A DNA stretch of 64,000 nt from Multifurca ochricompacta (Eukaryota; Basidiomycota; Agaricomycetes; Russulales; Russulaceae): the NCBI GenBank assembly GCA_022496185.1, contig WTXG01000005.1:62001-126000 (forward strand). Direction: 5' to 3'. A program made the translations under genes and the position numbers. The notes under the pieces were generated by a model. The model was not told the origin of the DNA. It made no database searches and saw only the letters and a program-made list of their open reading frames with translations. Of this stretch, positions 46,882-62,600 are shown piece by piece; position 1 is the stretch's first letter; each line of letters opens with the position of its first letter.

Positions 46882-47116
46882 TGGGTATTGTCGCACCTCA
46901 AGGGCTGTGCCCTGATCTTGCGTATGATCAGCGTTTGCCTTGTATGAAAAACAGAAATACTCGAGACAGCAGAGCAGAGCATAGTATTTCTAACCAGGAC
47001 AGGACAGTAGATCGAGGTATGTTAAACGCGCGCTTTCATTTCATAGGCTTCTGCAGGGAAGGGACGACGACGTTTGGAACTTCTGTGAATATGAAATATT
47101 ATTAAGACAGGCGCGA

Positions 47117-50100
47117 TCAGACCCGCGGTCTCATCTCAATCTCTTCTGGCGGTGATGGCGGCGGCGGCGGCAGCTGGGCGACAGGCATCGACGTCCCCAA
47201 CGTTGGTTCGACCGGTCTTCGCGGGGGGTGAGTCTACGGTCCGGCATTTATCAGCACCGCTCTACGCGCACCCGAAAGATAAGGGAGGACGTCACATACC
47301 ACTGCTGACCCTCCAAAGACGTTTTCCGTGTCGTCCACTATTCTCAAATAGTCAATGTCAAATTGAAATCCAAACTCGCCCCACTGTGGAAACTTACGCA
47401 TTGCAGCACTTCGGCTCGTGAGATTATAGCCACCGGAAGGCATGTGAGGCATCGTGTGAGACGCCACAGGGCTAGTGCTGTTGGGTTCGCTTTCTTGAGC
47501 CTGCTCCCAGGGTACAAGCGTGTACTGTGTTGGGGCAGATGTGGCGCTAGGGTCCCCTTTCGGGCCATATATTTTTGCCTCCGCAAGGTACAACTTGAGC
47601 GCGCAAACCCACTTATTACGCCGGATGGCTGAGCGAAATCCACACACACAGAAGACATTAGATCTGATAATAATTCGGGATCATTCTCCACGTCAAAAAA
47701 CCCTTACCCTTCAAGCTGCCATGTTGCCAGTTGCTCTTGTACATAATTTCGGCCTTAAGCGTCATCTTTTCCTGGTCGGGTATGTCTTTTATGAAGGGTC
47801 AGATATCAAATGTGAATCTAGGAGATCGACCTTGACACTTACCAACGACAGATATGTCAAACAGTGGCTGGAAGTCCCTGCGCTCGCCTTGAACGAAGCC
47901 GAGCATCAAACTACGCAACTTCTCGATCTGTTCGAATGTTGTGGAATATTCTACATCGAGGGTGAAGGTTCAGACATCTAGCCCGAGATCTCTCAGCGAA
48001 TTCGCACTATGACCGACGAGAAAACTTGCCTTGGGGCTTCGACGAATATTTTGAATGAACTAGATGATAAGCATGTAAGTTAGTCAGCCTGGCAAAATAG
48101 TCAGGACGTACGAGGCCGTTCAAGACAGCATTTGACACCTGGACGTAAGTGCCATGATTATCCAAGAAGATGGTGCATAGGAGACGAATTTCCTTGACGG
48201 TGTAACTCCCTTTTTCGCCAAGATTGACCCTGTCGCCAACGTCGAAGGGATGCAGCACGAACAAAAAAATGATACACGTGAGAACATTGCCTAATGTGGA
48301 GCCAATGAGCCAACTGAGTCCTACGGCGCAGACGCGATGAGCTAGGATAATTGTAGATTGAAATGTGTATGTTTTACCAAGAATCAAAGTGCCAGTTGCG
48401 GTAACTAGCGAAGCGACTTGGGCTTCCTGGACACAAAGGGTCGGTGTAAGAATATTCAATGCATGCGTAATAGAGTGTGCCCACCAGTGTTACGGCAATG
48501 ATCAAAGTGGCGATTATAACATATACACTCATAAGGAGGTTGTCCAGGCGACCTACGGCGCTATCAAGATCCTGCATAGAATGTTCAATTGACAGCTGTT
48601 CCCGGTGGAACTCCCTGGTGACGTGCGAGAAGTTATGAATGAAGCAGGGAAGAAGAAGGATAGATAGACGGACCAGCAAGCTTGCTCAGTCTCCTCAAGT
48701 GTGACATCTCCATTTCCATCTCTGTCGAACAAAACAAAAGCAGAATCTGCTTCGTCTATAGAAGGAAAAAAGCGAGAGATATCCTGAAAGACAATGTAGT
48801 CCCTGCCCGGCTTGCGGAAGGAAAAGAATATGCGGCGAGCGAGCTGAAATTGCTATGACGCAGGGATTAAACTTGGGCGAAGTATGATATACGCACGAGC
48901 TTTGTCTTACTCGCTGACTCTAGGGCTGTCTGGACGATTGCTTGAGGTGAGTTCGGTTGCAACACAGAGCTGACCACCCAGTTCATCATCTCAATAGTCT
49001 GGCTCAATAACATAACAAGGCGAGCCCACCTGCCAGCAATCTCCGAGGCAACATTTCCGAGTGCAGTGGTGGTAGTTGTCGCGGCAAAACGGACACCTTT
49101 GAGGGCTTGTTTGACGAGCCGCCTGGAGTTGAGCACGAGACGCTTCTCAGCTTGCGAGTCGCGAGGCTCATCAGGATTTTCGGGTAATTCCGTCGAGTTG
49201 CGGTATAGCGTAGTTAGTGTCTTGATGGCAAACTTTTGGTCCGCGATGCGTTCTACCGAAGAAGGTAAGGTGTGTACGTGAACGGTCAGAAAAAAAACAT
49301 TCCGAACCTGCGTACGAGCGCTCGTGGAATTTCCCAGCTATCCACTGAATGGAGAACTTCTCAAAGAGCAAGAGGGCAGCGCAAAGGTAAATGCCGAAAA
49401 GCAGTCTACCTATGAAATTGATGATTTGCACACTTCTAGTGGACGCATGCGCATCTTGCCGGCTGTCGATAAGTGGGTTCCACGCGATCCAAATTATCAG
49501 ACTCCATGAGAAGAGGGCAACGTATCTTGGGAAATGGGCGTTCTGCTGTATGAATGGCGGCAGTCACGGTGAGTCCGATAATAGTCACAGACCTATGCAA
49601 TGCTCCCAACCAGTCGATGTAACGACGGGCGCCGACCGCTACAACGCCGACGGTGTGCCTCACGATGCGGGGAAGAAGCATCCTATTAATGAGTAAAAAG
49701 CGCCCTGAGAAGCTGTCGCAGTTGTCCCGGAGTTTTGATTGAGACATACGATACCGCGAGGCTGGCCCACCAACCTACAAAATTTACGAGGGTGTGAGAC
49801 GAGAACACTTAAACATAACGTACGACGAACATACCACACCAAAAAATAGTCAACCATATGCTCCACCATATCAAACGTACTCCCCATATCTGGCAACAAA
49901 AAATTTTGTGTTTGGACTTTGATGAGGAATACGGCAGACAACGAACCTCTCCTTTGGGGGACATCGTTACACTGAGGACACCCGGAATCCAGAGGATGAT
50001 CAAAATCGGCACGATGAACAAGGTCCATCGTGTCACGATTGACGCGTTCAGAAGAAATTGATACAAGCGAAAAAACTGATGACGAATGTGAGCCGTGTTA

Positions 50101-50550
50101 ACGCCATGCTCATCCATGGTTGTCATCCTTGTCAGCGCAGCGCTGACAACTCGCCTTTGATTTGGGGAGATCCCCGTCTGCGAATGCCAGATGCTGTTCG
50201 CTTGCATTGCGAGAGTCGAATTGCTCGTAGGCTTGACCGAATTTGCGAACGCCTTCAAAAATGCCTCGGTTCTGATTGGGGTCAGAAGGATGTTGATGGC
50301 CCTGTTGGTGTGAATCGAAGTAAACCGTTGAAGGAAGTCCTTCACGATCAGAGGGTGTAGCCCGGGTCTGCGCCGGATCACTGAGAGAGGTACCATGTTG
50401 TAGATATGTGTGTGTGATAGTAGGATCTCTGCTCAAGGGCATACGATCGTGGTATGAGAGCGAAGTAGCACCGTCGAGATCATCATTTCCATCAAAAAGA
50501 CTCTTTTCTTCCTCGACCGTATCATGTTCTGGTCGCTTAGCGGTACTCAT
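47117..50550 (-). CDS. MscS-type mechanosensitive channel with EF-hand (Msy1/2 type)
   Basis: A minus-strand multi-exon gene. The first exon starts at 50550 with a disordered hydrophilic N-terminus (MSTAKRPEHD). Several membrane segments follow (VTRWTLFIVPILIILWIPGVL; IWGVRLIWWSIWLTIF; FIGRLLFGIYLCAALLLFEKF). An EF-hand reads AFVLFDRDGNGDVTLEE. The MscS pore and beta domain follows (AQVASLVTATGTLILG, GSTLGNVLTCIIFLFVLHPFDVGDRV, YVQVSNAVL, then NIRRSPK + MSETF). The C-terminus is polar and ends PPSPPEEIEMRPRV at 47117. Fungal homologues lie in the ER and control calcium release during hypo-osmotic shock. Two introns seem to use GC donors: AAG|GCAAGT next to RRSPK, and AAG|GCGAGT after the N-terminal exon. 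One A appears missing at 47969-47970 (the MSETF codons). The exons between 49.2 and 49.8 kb are only roughly placed. Confidence 0.88.
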
Positions 50551-51258
50551 GAAAGAAAGAGAGAAAGGTAGTGTGTAGTCCCTCTCAAAGTGGAGAGCTG
50601 AGACATTCTAACAACTAGCAACTAGCAACTAGCCTAGCAACAACAACAACAATAACGACATCACCTAATTATGGTATCCTCCTCCTCACCTCCCCCCCTC
50701 CTTCCCTCGAATATATTTATTATTCAATAATTCAAACCAGTGTGCAGCATGTACTCATGTACTATGCAGTTATAAATTTGGGGTTGTCAATACTGCCTTA
50801 GCCTCAGATCGAACAAATAACATGCCCAAGGCGGTGCGAAAGGGCCTTCCAAGGCCACACCTCGAACTGCTTGCAGACCCTCATTCTCATGGATTGTCGG
50901 CATGAGGCTCTGGGTGGGAGTTGCCAGAAGAGCCACCGTGTTTGCCGCCTGTCTGTCCATTGACGATCCTTATTTCAACCGAGAGTGAAAAAAAAAACAA
51001 ATACCACAAGTACATACAACACGTTGTACACGATCGCACAATCAAAACACACGTCGACTGTATCCTGCTACGCCGACGTGGACGCAAGACAGATTCGTAA
51101 ACGGGTGAAAAGCCTTCCGTTATAGTAATAAGGTAAAGGGAATATTGCGGCCATGCCGCAAAAATGCCAAAATGCAAAATGAAATGCACAATCCAACAAC
51201 AAGGCGGCGGGCGGGTCGTTAAAGTCGTTGCATGTCGTCACGTGTCACCTTATAAAAT
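50551..51258. other. intergenic between kinase 3' end and channel gene
   Basis: The MscS-gene promoter and the kinase 3' untranslated region share this stretch. Features are repeats of AACTAGC (50610-50635) followed by AACAAC (50638-50652), a C/T-rich tract near 50680-50705, and a TCACGTGT box at 51238-51245. One 100-codon minus-strand frame (50887-51189) has no family resemblance. Confidence 0.4.
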
Positions 51259-54764
<3,506 letters not shown>

Positions 54765-54988
54765 TTGGGAGGAAAGGGAAGGAAAGGAGAGGAAGGAAGT
54801 ACCAGTGAGTTGTTGTTGAGTTGAGAGAGAGTTAGAGTCGGAGAGTCGGAGAGTCAGCTCAGGTCAAGTGAGGTCAGCTCAGGTGAGGAAGCCGCCTCCC
54901 TCCTCCGCCGCTCACACACACACACAACTCTCTCTCTGAACTACGGACTAATGACTACGGCCTCGGGAAAGGCCCCGACCGACGAATC

Positions 54989-55020
54989 AGTCAAAGTCAA
55001 AGTCAAAGTCAAAGTCAAAG
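54989..55020. repeat. AGTCAA hexanucleotide repeat
   Basis: Five uninterrupted tandem copies of AGTCAA in the kinase/homeobox intergenic region. TTGAC is the reverse complement of GTCAA, a W-box-like core, so the array presents several such cores in one orientation. Confidence 0.75.
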
Positions 55021-55140
55021 TGTGCGGCGACCACGCGTGACGCCACGGGACACGTGCAGCAAGCAGCACAGAAGAGTAGCACAAGCAAGCAAGTCGACTC
55101 GACACGTTTGAATCTATTTCTCTTCATCTTTCATCTATTC

Positions 55141-55204
55141 TTCATCTTCATCTTTCATCATCATCTTCATCATCATCTTCATCATCATCATCATCATCAT
55201 CATC
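55141..55204. repeat. CAT/CTT trinucleotide-type microsatellite
   Basis: An imperfect run of TCA/TCT units ending in about eight perfect CAT triplets, followed by a T-run. It is non-coding by position. Confidence 0.75.
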
Positions 55205-55973
55205 TCATTCTTCTTTTTTTTTTTTCGTAGCTAGTCAAACTTCTTTGGTTGCGATGCTTCTTTCTATCTACTCTCTACATCTCTCTCTCTCTCTCTCTCC
55301 AACACCCAGATACAGCTAGTTTATATTATTATTTATTACCAACTACTAACGGCGACTTGACCTTCTCAGGTCCATGCCGATCATCATTTCTTACGTGCTT
55401 ACGTGCTAAATCGATCGATTGAACCGTTCTCTTGGTCTTCAGTCACCGGGCCGCGGCCAGCCCTCACGCGAATTGGATCCACTCACTTCCTACTCAACCA
55501 AGGACCTTTTTCCTCCTTGCAACCCAACCTTCGAGGAACCCGTCCGAAGGTGCCGCTCTGGCATGCACAGACCGAAGATCCCATCGTGTTGTAATGTCCC
55601 ATAGTTTGGCATTCAGATCGACTTTTATGACACCACCAATCGCCGGGCAACGGATCCTTCATCATGGCAGAACTCGTTTTCAACTCAAACCTTGCGCCTC
55701 TCATCCATATACCTCACCCCTGCATATAGCACTGCTCCCTTGCACGTTTTCGATCTACAAAATTTGAGCTTGCGTTCTACCTCTGGCGACACGTTGAACC
55801 CTTCAGCACTGTCAGTGTACCTCGAGGCCAGATTTTATATCACAGCCTCACCCTTTGCGGTAAATAACTTAATACTCCGCGGGTACTTAATCCCCCCTCC
55901 ATACTGGATTCAGAGCTCCTCATCACACTACGTTATTATTCTTTTTCTTTGCTTTCTTCTGTAATAGCTAGCT

Positions 55974-57345
55974 ATGTCCCACCCCAATTACAATACTCAC
56001 GGAAGGTCGTTGAGACCGAGCCCCACTGGCGGCGATTCTCATAGCGGTTCGTCGTTCTCGGAACAGGGTAGGACCATATTACCCCCACTTACTATAGCAT
56101 TCCCAACCTCTAACTCCCCAGGTTTGTCATTTAATGTCGCTTCAACACATGTGAACTCAACCTTCGCGTCTGTCGACACAGTGTCCGGCAATTATCCGAA
56201 TCCATACACTACTCAGCAGCGTTCTACTCCGGTACCATATGAGCAAACCTATTGTATGTCATTTTGGTCCTCACTGACCGTTGCGCTTCCCGCCTCCTAA
56301 CTCCCATATGAAGACTCGTCTGCCCAACAGCAAACACAGGCTGGATACGCTAATTATCCTTCCTACCAACAGCTCTCCGACGCGAGATACCCTAGCGGTC
56401 AGACTTATGGCTCTTACAACAGAGCTTCACCTCCTTCTAGCTCCGCCGACCCTCGCCGGCTCCCGCCTTTGAGCGTCCCGCGAGAGGATAGATGGCAGGC
56501 ACCGCCATATTACCAACCGTCTCACACTGATTTGCAGATGCCACCCACAACGAACGACATCCGCTCTCCGCATGCAATGTATTCTCCTGCTTCGAACTAT
56601 CCACAGTATCAATCCCTTGCTTCCGCTGCCTATCCATCAGGACACAGTTCCTCCCGAGGCGCTGTCCCGGCAGCTGCAGTAGCTAATTCCCACTATCACC
56701 AGTCTATGTCACTGGGTCACGCTTCGGTGGAGCGCACTATGCCAAGCTCCCGAACCACTGCGCAACTTCCGTATGCCCGCATGGCCCCCCCTGCGATGTC
56801 ACCCGTAGACTATGAACCACACCCCGACCCTGCAGAGCCAACAATTAAGAAGAAGCGCAAGCGCGCAGACGCTCGCCAATTAGAAGTACTTAATGCTACG
56901 TATGCTCGTACCGCATTTCCATCCACAGAAGAGCGCGCCGCACTGGCGAAGGAGCTGGACATGTCTGCGCGAAGTGTGCAAATTTGGTCGGCTCATACCT
57001 TTTGTCTTTACCCACCCTTTTTTTTCTCTGATACCATCGGTCATTGTCCACAGGTTTCAAAACAAAAGGCAATCGATGCGCCAAGGCGGGCGGACGACTT
57101 CGTCTGTTGCCAACCCTACGCCCAACGCGGTCCCTCCCCCTGTCCCTACGCCTACTCCACCTATTAGTGGGTATCGTGGCAGCCCCGCCCTTGTAAGCCC
57201 CATGGCTGAATCATCTGCGCATGCGTACTCTTCTCGTTCTCCACCACCGGCCATGATGAGGACCGGACAATCTCCCCCGCCTCCTGGCGGAAGAACCCGC
57301 CCCGACATAGAGCCCCGCAGGCACTGGCCGGGTCGCGGATATTAA
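55974..57345 (+). CDS. homeodomain transcription factor
   Basis: Three exons (55974-56253, 56314-56986, 57054-57345) join in frame to about 414 residues. The N-terminal 270 residues are Ser/Pro/Tyr/Gln-rich and probably disordered. A basic patch (KKKRKRADARQ) opens a typical 60-residue, non-TALE homeodomain: QLEVLNATYARTAFPS, ERAALAKELDMSARSVQIW|FQNKRQSMRQ. The recognition helix has the invariant WFQNKR, whose W codon is split by the second intron. The C-terminus is Pro/Ser-rich and ends HWPGRGY. It is unlike the HD1/HD2 mating-type proteins of mushrooms, and no mating-locus neighbours are present. A developmental regulator of the Hom1/Hom2 or Pah1 kind is a reasonable inference. The start is the first ATG in frame, and a longer leader with upstream exons cannot be excluded. 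Confidence 0.9.
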
Positions 57346-59605
57346 ACTATATCACGCCCGACAGCGCTCGGGGACTGGCATCCCGTGAACGCAGTCTTCT
57401 TTCGGTTTGTGTTAGGAATCAACTACGTTACTACGTGCTAGTGTCATACCCCATCTTCCCTCATCTCCGATTCATTATGTTTGTTTTCTTCATTCCCTTC
57501 CAGACATTTTCGTATCTCCTTCTGCGCAGACATTCTCTTAGGTTAACCCATCCTTTGCATGACAACTTATTATATTGGATCTCACTCTACAATTAGCATG
57601 TATTGTCACTGCTTTCCTACGCTACTGTATGTCGATATCCTATTTTACGCCTCACTCTGACGCGGTGCGTCATCCCATATAATCTCGGATATGATTACCC
57701 TGGATATTAAGCCCCGTGCTCGAGCAGTCTCCACCGCGAACCGCGAAATAGTTACCCCCCCCCCCCCAAATAAATCAGTGCCGAGAACCAGTCCCCCATT
57801 GTTGGTTCCATTCTAAGGCGTTGACACTTCACAGTGAAGGGTTTGTGTTAGGATCACTTCCTATTAAACTTAGCTCGGCCACAAACAGGTACCGGGATTT
57901 ATGAAACGCAGGGGATATTCCATATGATCCCATCTGTTAGCACGGGCTTTTGAAAGCACCAAACAACGCTAGTTGGTGGGCCATGTGACACGCTCGACCT
58001 GGACATGAAAGATGACACTCAGACCCGAAAGTTGACTGCGCACAGATTTTTTTTTGTGACCCGCAAAAATGGGGTCCTCGAAGAAACGAGAACAGTTCTC
58101 GTAAAGCGTGGGCACTAGCATGATTTCACGACGGTCAAAAACACCCAGAGGAAGCTGGGAACCAGCCTGTTGCGAGGTCCTTGGCATAGGACTCGGTATC
58201 ATCTCCACTTAATATGGCGCATATGAAAACTAGAAGTTTATCGAATTAAGGCGACGAGCGCGAAAGGACCATTAAACAGGAACGGAGTGCCCGAAAAGGG
58301 TAATCACGCGAAGATAATCTTATATCGATTATGGTCATTCGTAGTACCTGTTCGTGAAATGATCTATGACTCGGCATAGAGACAATGAAGCGTGCGCAGG
58401 TAATTTCATATCGAGCCGTAATTACCTTGTACTCTCTTGAGTAGGGCGGGAGAAGCGGCGGGAGGGGGGGGGGAAGCCAGTATTGAGACAAGCGCGCATA
58501 CCGTTAACATGTTAACACATCAGCATGCGATGGCTACGGAGGCCCCAAAGCGCTCTGTTACCCTACCGGCTCCATCCGGATAAACAGTTACCATGATACG
58601 GCGAGGAACGAGAAGGCGGTGGGAACAGTAGCAACCCCCTCCTCTTTAGAGAAGACAAGGCAGCTCGGATTGAGCATATCAACGTTCGGGTTGAATGCTT
58701 CTTTGTGTGACCAAATACGGTCGCGGAGGCTGCGTCGCAAAACCGTATGCGGAACCCTGCGGTCAAGTAGCAGCCAAAATATCAGTTTTTATTTGACGTG
58801 AACCACTGAACGGGCAGACGCGCGCGCGTCTTCCTTTCCATCATTTGACCCGCACAAAACCACAGCCCAGTGTACGGATATCTTTGTGCCTGCGCAGATT
58901 GATAACAACACATGGCGAACGGAGTTTGTAATTATGCAAAAAAAGCGCGATCCATCATTGCATGGAAAGGTCAAAACATAACATAAACTGTTGTGTTTTA
59001 TTTTATTTTTTTGGGTGGGCTTCAACGCATGAGTGAGATGAACCTATCTACAGTCACTCAAAAAGGAAACTGTAGTGTTTGGGTTTGGGTTTGGGGGATT
59101 TGGGACTACTAAATTTCAATTCGTCGTCAGTCTAGTCTAATTACTTGCCCCGCCCCGCCCCGAGCACAGCGTAGACAAAAATGTAGACGCTCGCTCAAAC
59201 TTTCCGGATCGGCTTTAACAAATAATTAAAATTAAACCTACGCAGACGCAGAGAATCCGCACAGCCTCATCCTGCGCATACGAGGCTAGCTGGCAGTCGT
59301 TGGTCGTAGGTTGTACATAATATAATATTGCATTCATTCATGTACTGATCCACGCGCTTCAGGCCTGGGATTAAATTCAAGCACCAACCTAAGCGACTGT
59401 CGAGTCCTCACCGCTACCGCGTTCTTGGGAGAAACCTTATCGATCAACGATCTCATTTCAAGAGCAAGGTAAAATTTATTATTGAACATGCATTGTGTGT
59501 TCTTCTACAAACAAAGTGCCGTCAACACCTCACGTACAGTAATCCATGAGGCGTGGCGTGGCCAAGACGACCATGCGTGAACGAATCTATGTGGGTATGC
59601 CGGCA
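57346..59605. other. 2.26 kb without a recognisable gene
   Basis: The region lies between convergent genes. It contains a C12 run near 57757-57768, a G9 run near 58466-58474, a CGCGCGCG run near 58820, three TTTGGG copies near 59078-59096 and a CCCCG repeat near 59150-59163. Frames are short and unlike proteins. The frame at 57969-58208 (minus) has a slightly protein-like stretch (FDRREIMLVPTLYENCSRFFEDP) but no support. I found no transposon ends by eye. Confidence 0.45.
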
Positions 59606-62600
59606 TTAATCATCATCAGTGTCCTCCGGTTTAGGGCCACCAAATTGCAACCAGGTCAACTTCCTCAATCTCCTTCGTTCTTCCTGTACCTTCACTTGAT
59701 TCCGCGTCAACTTCTTCTTTCTCCCTACTGGTACGGTAGATGTCCCTTTGTCCTCTGCACCACTTGCGGCCGGTGTCACAGCTGCAGATGCTGCAGGGCT
59801 TTGTACCCTCGAGCGAACCGGTGTGTTCGAGCCACTACCTTTTGGCGATTTGACGTCGGCGAAGGCATCTTCGACCACAGCCGCCTTGCCTTTATGTGTC
59901 ATCCGACCTTCGGAGATATTCCAAATTTCTGGGCCTGAAATAGCGATTAGCGCGTGTGGGGATGGAGACTTACGTGGTGCTGACAAAGAGCATTCACAAA
60001 TTCTTCATTATGGGATATTATAACCTCATTTCGATCACATTGGATGAACAGTTTAAGTAAAGGCAAAAAGTAGACGTACCACGGCGCCGGCCCAATCACG
60101 GATAGCAACGGCGAGACCGCCAAGTGCTTCTCTGTCTAAGAAATTGCTTGGTTCGTCAAGCACGCATATCTTCCGCCGCCTTTAAGCCGACTCAGGTACC
60201 GGGGTGTTCGAGCAAAGACGTACCTGGGGGTTATTCCAAAGACACGCAGCGATGACGAGCTTGATCTTCTGGCCTTCAATTGAACGAAATGAAGTTTGGT
60301 GGCTGTTCAACAGGTGTGCAACCGCCACTTACCACCCGAAAGACCAGCAATTTCGTTATATTGGGCGATGTCGCCATCCAAACCTATGTCTTCTAAATGT
60401 TTTCGTACAATATGAGCGGACGTGTCCCGCTGCCCGGCGCCTTCTCTTGACGCCTCTAGGTCGTCAAACTGTGATACAATCTTTTGAAAACCTTTGTCGA
60501 GAAGCTCTTCGCGCGGGATCCATGTATTGAACTTGTGATCTAGACCTTTCCACTTGATTTCGTATTGTAAGGACTTCTTTAGTTTTTGTCGACCCATGAT
60601 AAGCTACGGGAAATAATTTTTAATTCATCATGTACAAATAAGAACGAAGAATAAACCTCACCTCTAGTTTTCTGCGTTGACCGTTCTTACCAACGAAATC
60701 CTTATCAAGAAGTGCCTTTTCTTCTTCGGTCAAAACACGGGTAACCTTTTCCAAGACCTCGCCTAAAAACAAGTTACAGCCTACGGTATTGGGGTGACTG
60801 TAAGAAAGACTTACGGTCGTGGCCGTCCTGGAATCGCCATTGAATATACTGAATAGGCGTCTTCTCCAGATGACGCTCTGAGTCGGGGTAGTTGAGTAAG
60901 GTCTGGGAGATAGATCGTGGACAAACTTACCGATATGGTGCGTCGCGTGCTGTGAAACATACCCTATGCGTAAGGAAGGGTGTTTGTACACAGTTCCTAT
61001 TTGAGGATCTGTTTCACCCTGCGACAAAATTTCAGGAATAGTCTACAATGCGTGCAGGAGATACAGACGGTCAAGAGCTTGATGAGCGTCGACTTTCCTG
61101 CACCGTTGGGCCCAACTATTCCTACACGACTATCGTACTTTGTTAGTAAGTCTGCATGATTTACATGCTGACGAAACACCGAACCTTGATAATGACAGGG
61201 CACAGCTGACGTTCATTAAACTAGGGGTTGTCTTTCCCGGATACGTGAAAGTACAATTATTCATTTTGAGAATGGCGCGAGTATTGCTCCGGACGCCCAT
61301 AAGAGAACCCGGGGGTGGGAAAGAAAACTTCACTGACGTAGCAGCTAGGGTATAGTAAGATTTTGCCTCCGGATGGATTTCTACGAATGTTGAAAGGTTT
61401 CCGCGGTAGTATACAAGCTGCATATCCCTATCAGTCGTCACGACGACTTGGAAGTGTGGAGCATTACAAACTTTTTTGTCTTCGTAGTGTATGATGTCCG
61501 TTGTTACATTGTCTAAGAATCTGTGAAGAAAGATAACGCATGAGATTACAGAAATAGTTAGAAGACTTACCTAGAGTCGTGACTAACGATCAAACACGTC
61601 ACATTGGTATGTGCAATAAGATATTGTTCTACCCATGCAACCGAGCCCCGGTCCAACTGGACATCCCCAATCAGAAGAATAAGAACTGGGAAAACCGGGC
61701 CGAAAGGTCAGGGGCATGCAAGCCACTCACGTGATTAGTAGGCTGGAAGCAAGAAAAGAAGAAAAGAAAAGAAAATCAGCCCCGGGTCGGTGATCATGTC
61801 TTGATCAGATGACACGACAGACCTCATCGAGCAACAAAAGATCAGCATTGTATAACATAGCTCTCGCTAGTTCAAGCTTCATCTTCCAACCACCCGACAG
61901 GCCGCCCACAACTTCGGTTTGACGCGACCCGTCAAAACCGACTTCTAGGAGCCGTTCTCGAATCTTATCTCGCGGGACATGCGCCAAAGCTTTGTCTATG
62001 CAATGTGAATAATCGACGTGAAATTTCACCATAACGGAGAAAGCGTAGGACTCACCTGAAGCGATGAAGTCGATCACGGATAACGACGTATCCTCACCTT
62101 GGAGTGAGTGTTCGACCATCACACAGCGTAGCTGATCTTGAGGAGGAAAGCTTTCTACTTTTCCGTCCCGAAGTTGGCGCATAAGGGTCGATTTCCCAGA
62201 CCCATTCGCACCGAGTATACCATAACGGTGCCCGCGGTAGAGCTTTAGGGTTGTGTGTGATAGAAGGAGAAGGGCACCATAAGCAAGGGAGAACACAGTG
62301 TTGCAGAGAGGCTCTCCCTCTTCCGAGTCAACATCGCTTATGGAGGTACGCTTGACCTGCGGTGATGACAATAAATTGTAGATGAAAGGGCTCTTAAAGA
62401 GCTAACCTTTTCGATAGCGTAGAAGTGCTTGCGAACCAATTCAGCAAATGCTACACCACCATCCCTGTCGTTTGGTAGCCAGGGAGCTACGTAAATTCCA
62501 ACACAACGATGCCAAACAGTCTTGTCTGCGAATCTCTTAGCATAGGCGAGGTCTGCCACAAGGGACGCCGTGAAATCGAGAACTGTGGCAAAAAATGGGT

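Larger units (their letters stand above)
54765..55973. promoter_or_regulatory. repeat-rich divergent promoter between kinase and homeobox genes
   Basis: A 1.2 kb stretch between divergent starts with four simple-repeat blocks: CA near 54913-54926; AGTCAA units at about 54989-55020; CAT/CTT units at about 55141-55204; and CT at about 55281-55299. A T11 run and CACGTG (55050-55055) also lie here. The homeobox gene probably has a long 5' leader in this region. Confidence 0.5.

Noticed and set aside
46419..46982. 187-codon Pro-rich minus-strand frame opposite RPB3
   Set aside because: It is the complement of the Gly/Trp-rich tail codons (GGN/TGG read as CCN/CCA). The sense frame continues the conserved RPB3 exon.
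47969..47990. In-frame TGA in the MscS gene (apparent LDV-stop-TFTLDVEY)
   Set aside because: That reading runs through an intron. Splicing from the GC donor after RRSPK and one extra A gives MSETFTLDVEYS, the expected family sequence.
55974..57345. Mating-type A locus homeodomain gene
   Set aside because: The homeodomain is of the typical 60-residue kind. There is no divergent HD1/HD2 partner and no mitochondrial intermediate peptidase neighbour.
59072..59110. Telomeric repeat
   Set aside because: There are only three TTTGGG units, flanked by ordinary sequence and genes on both sides.
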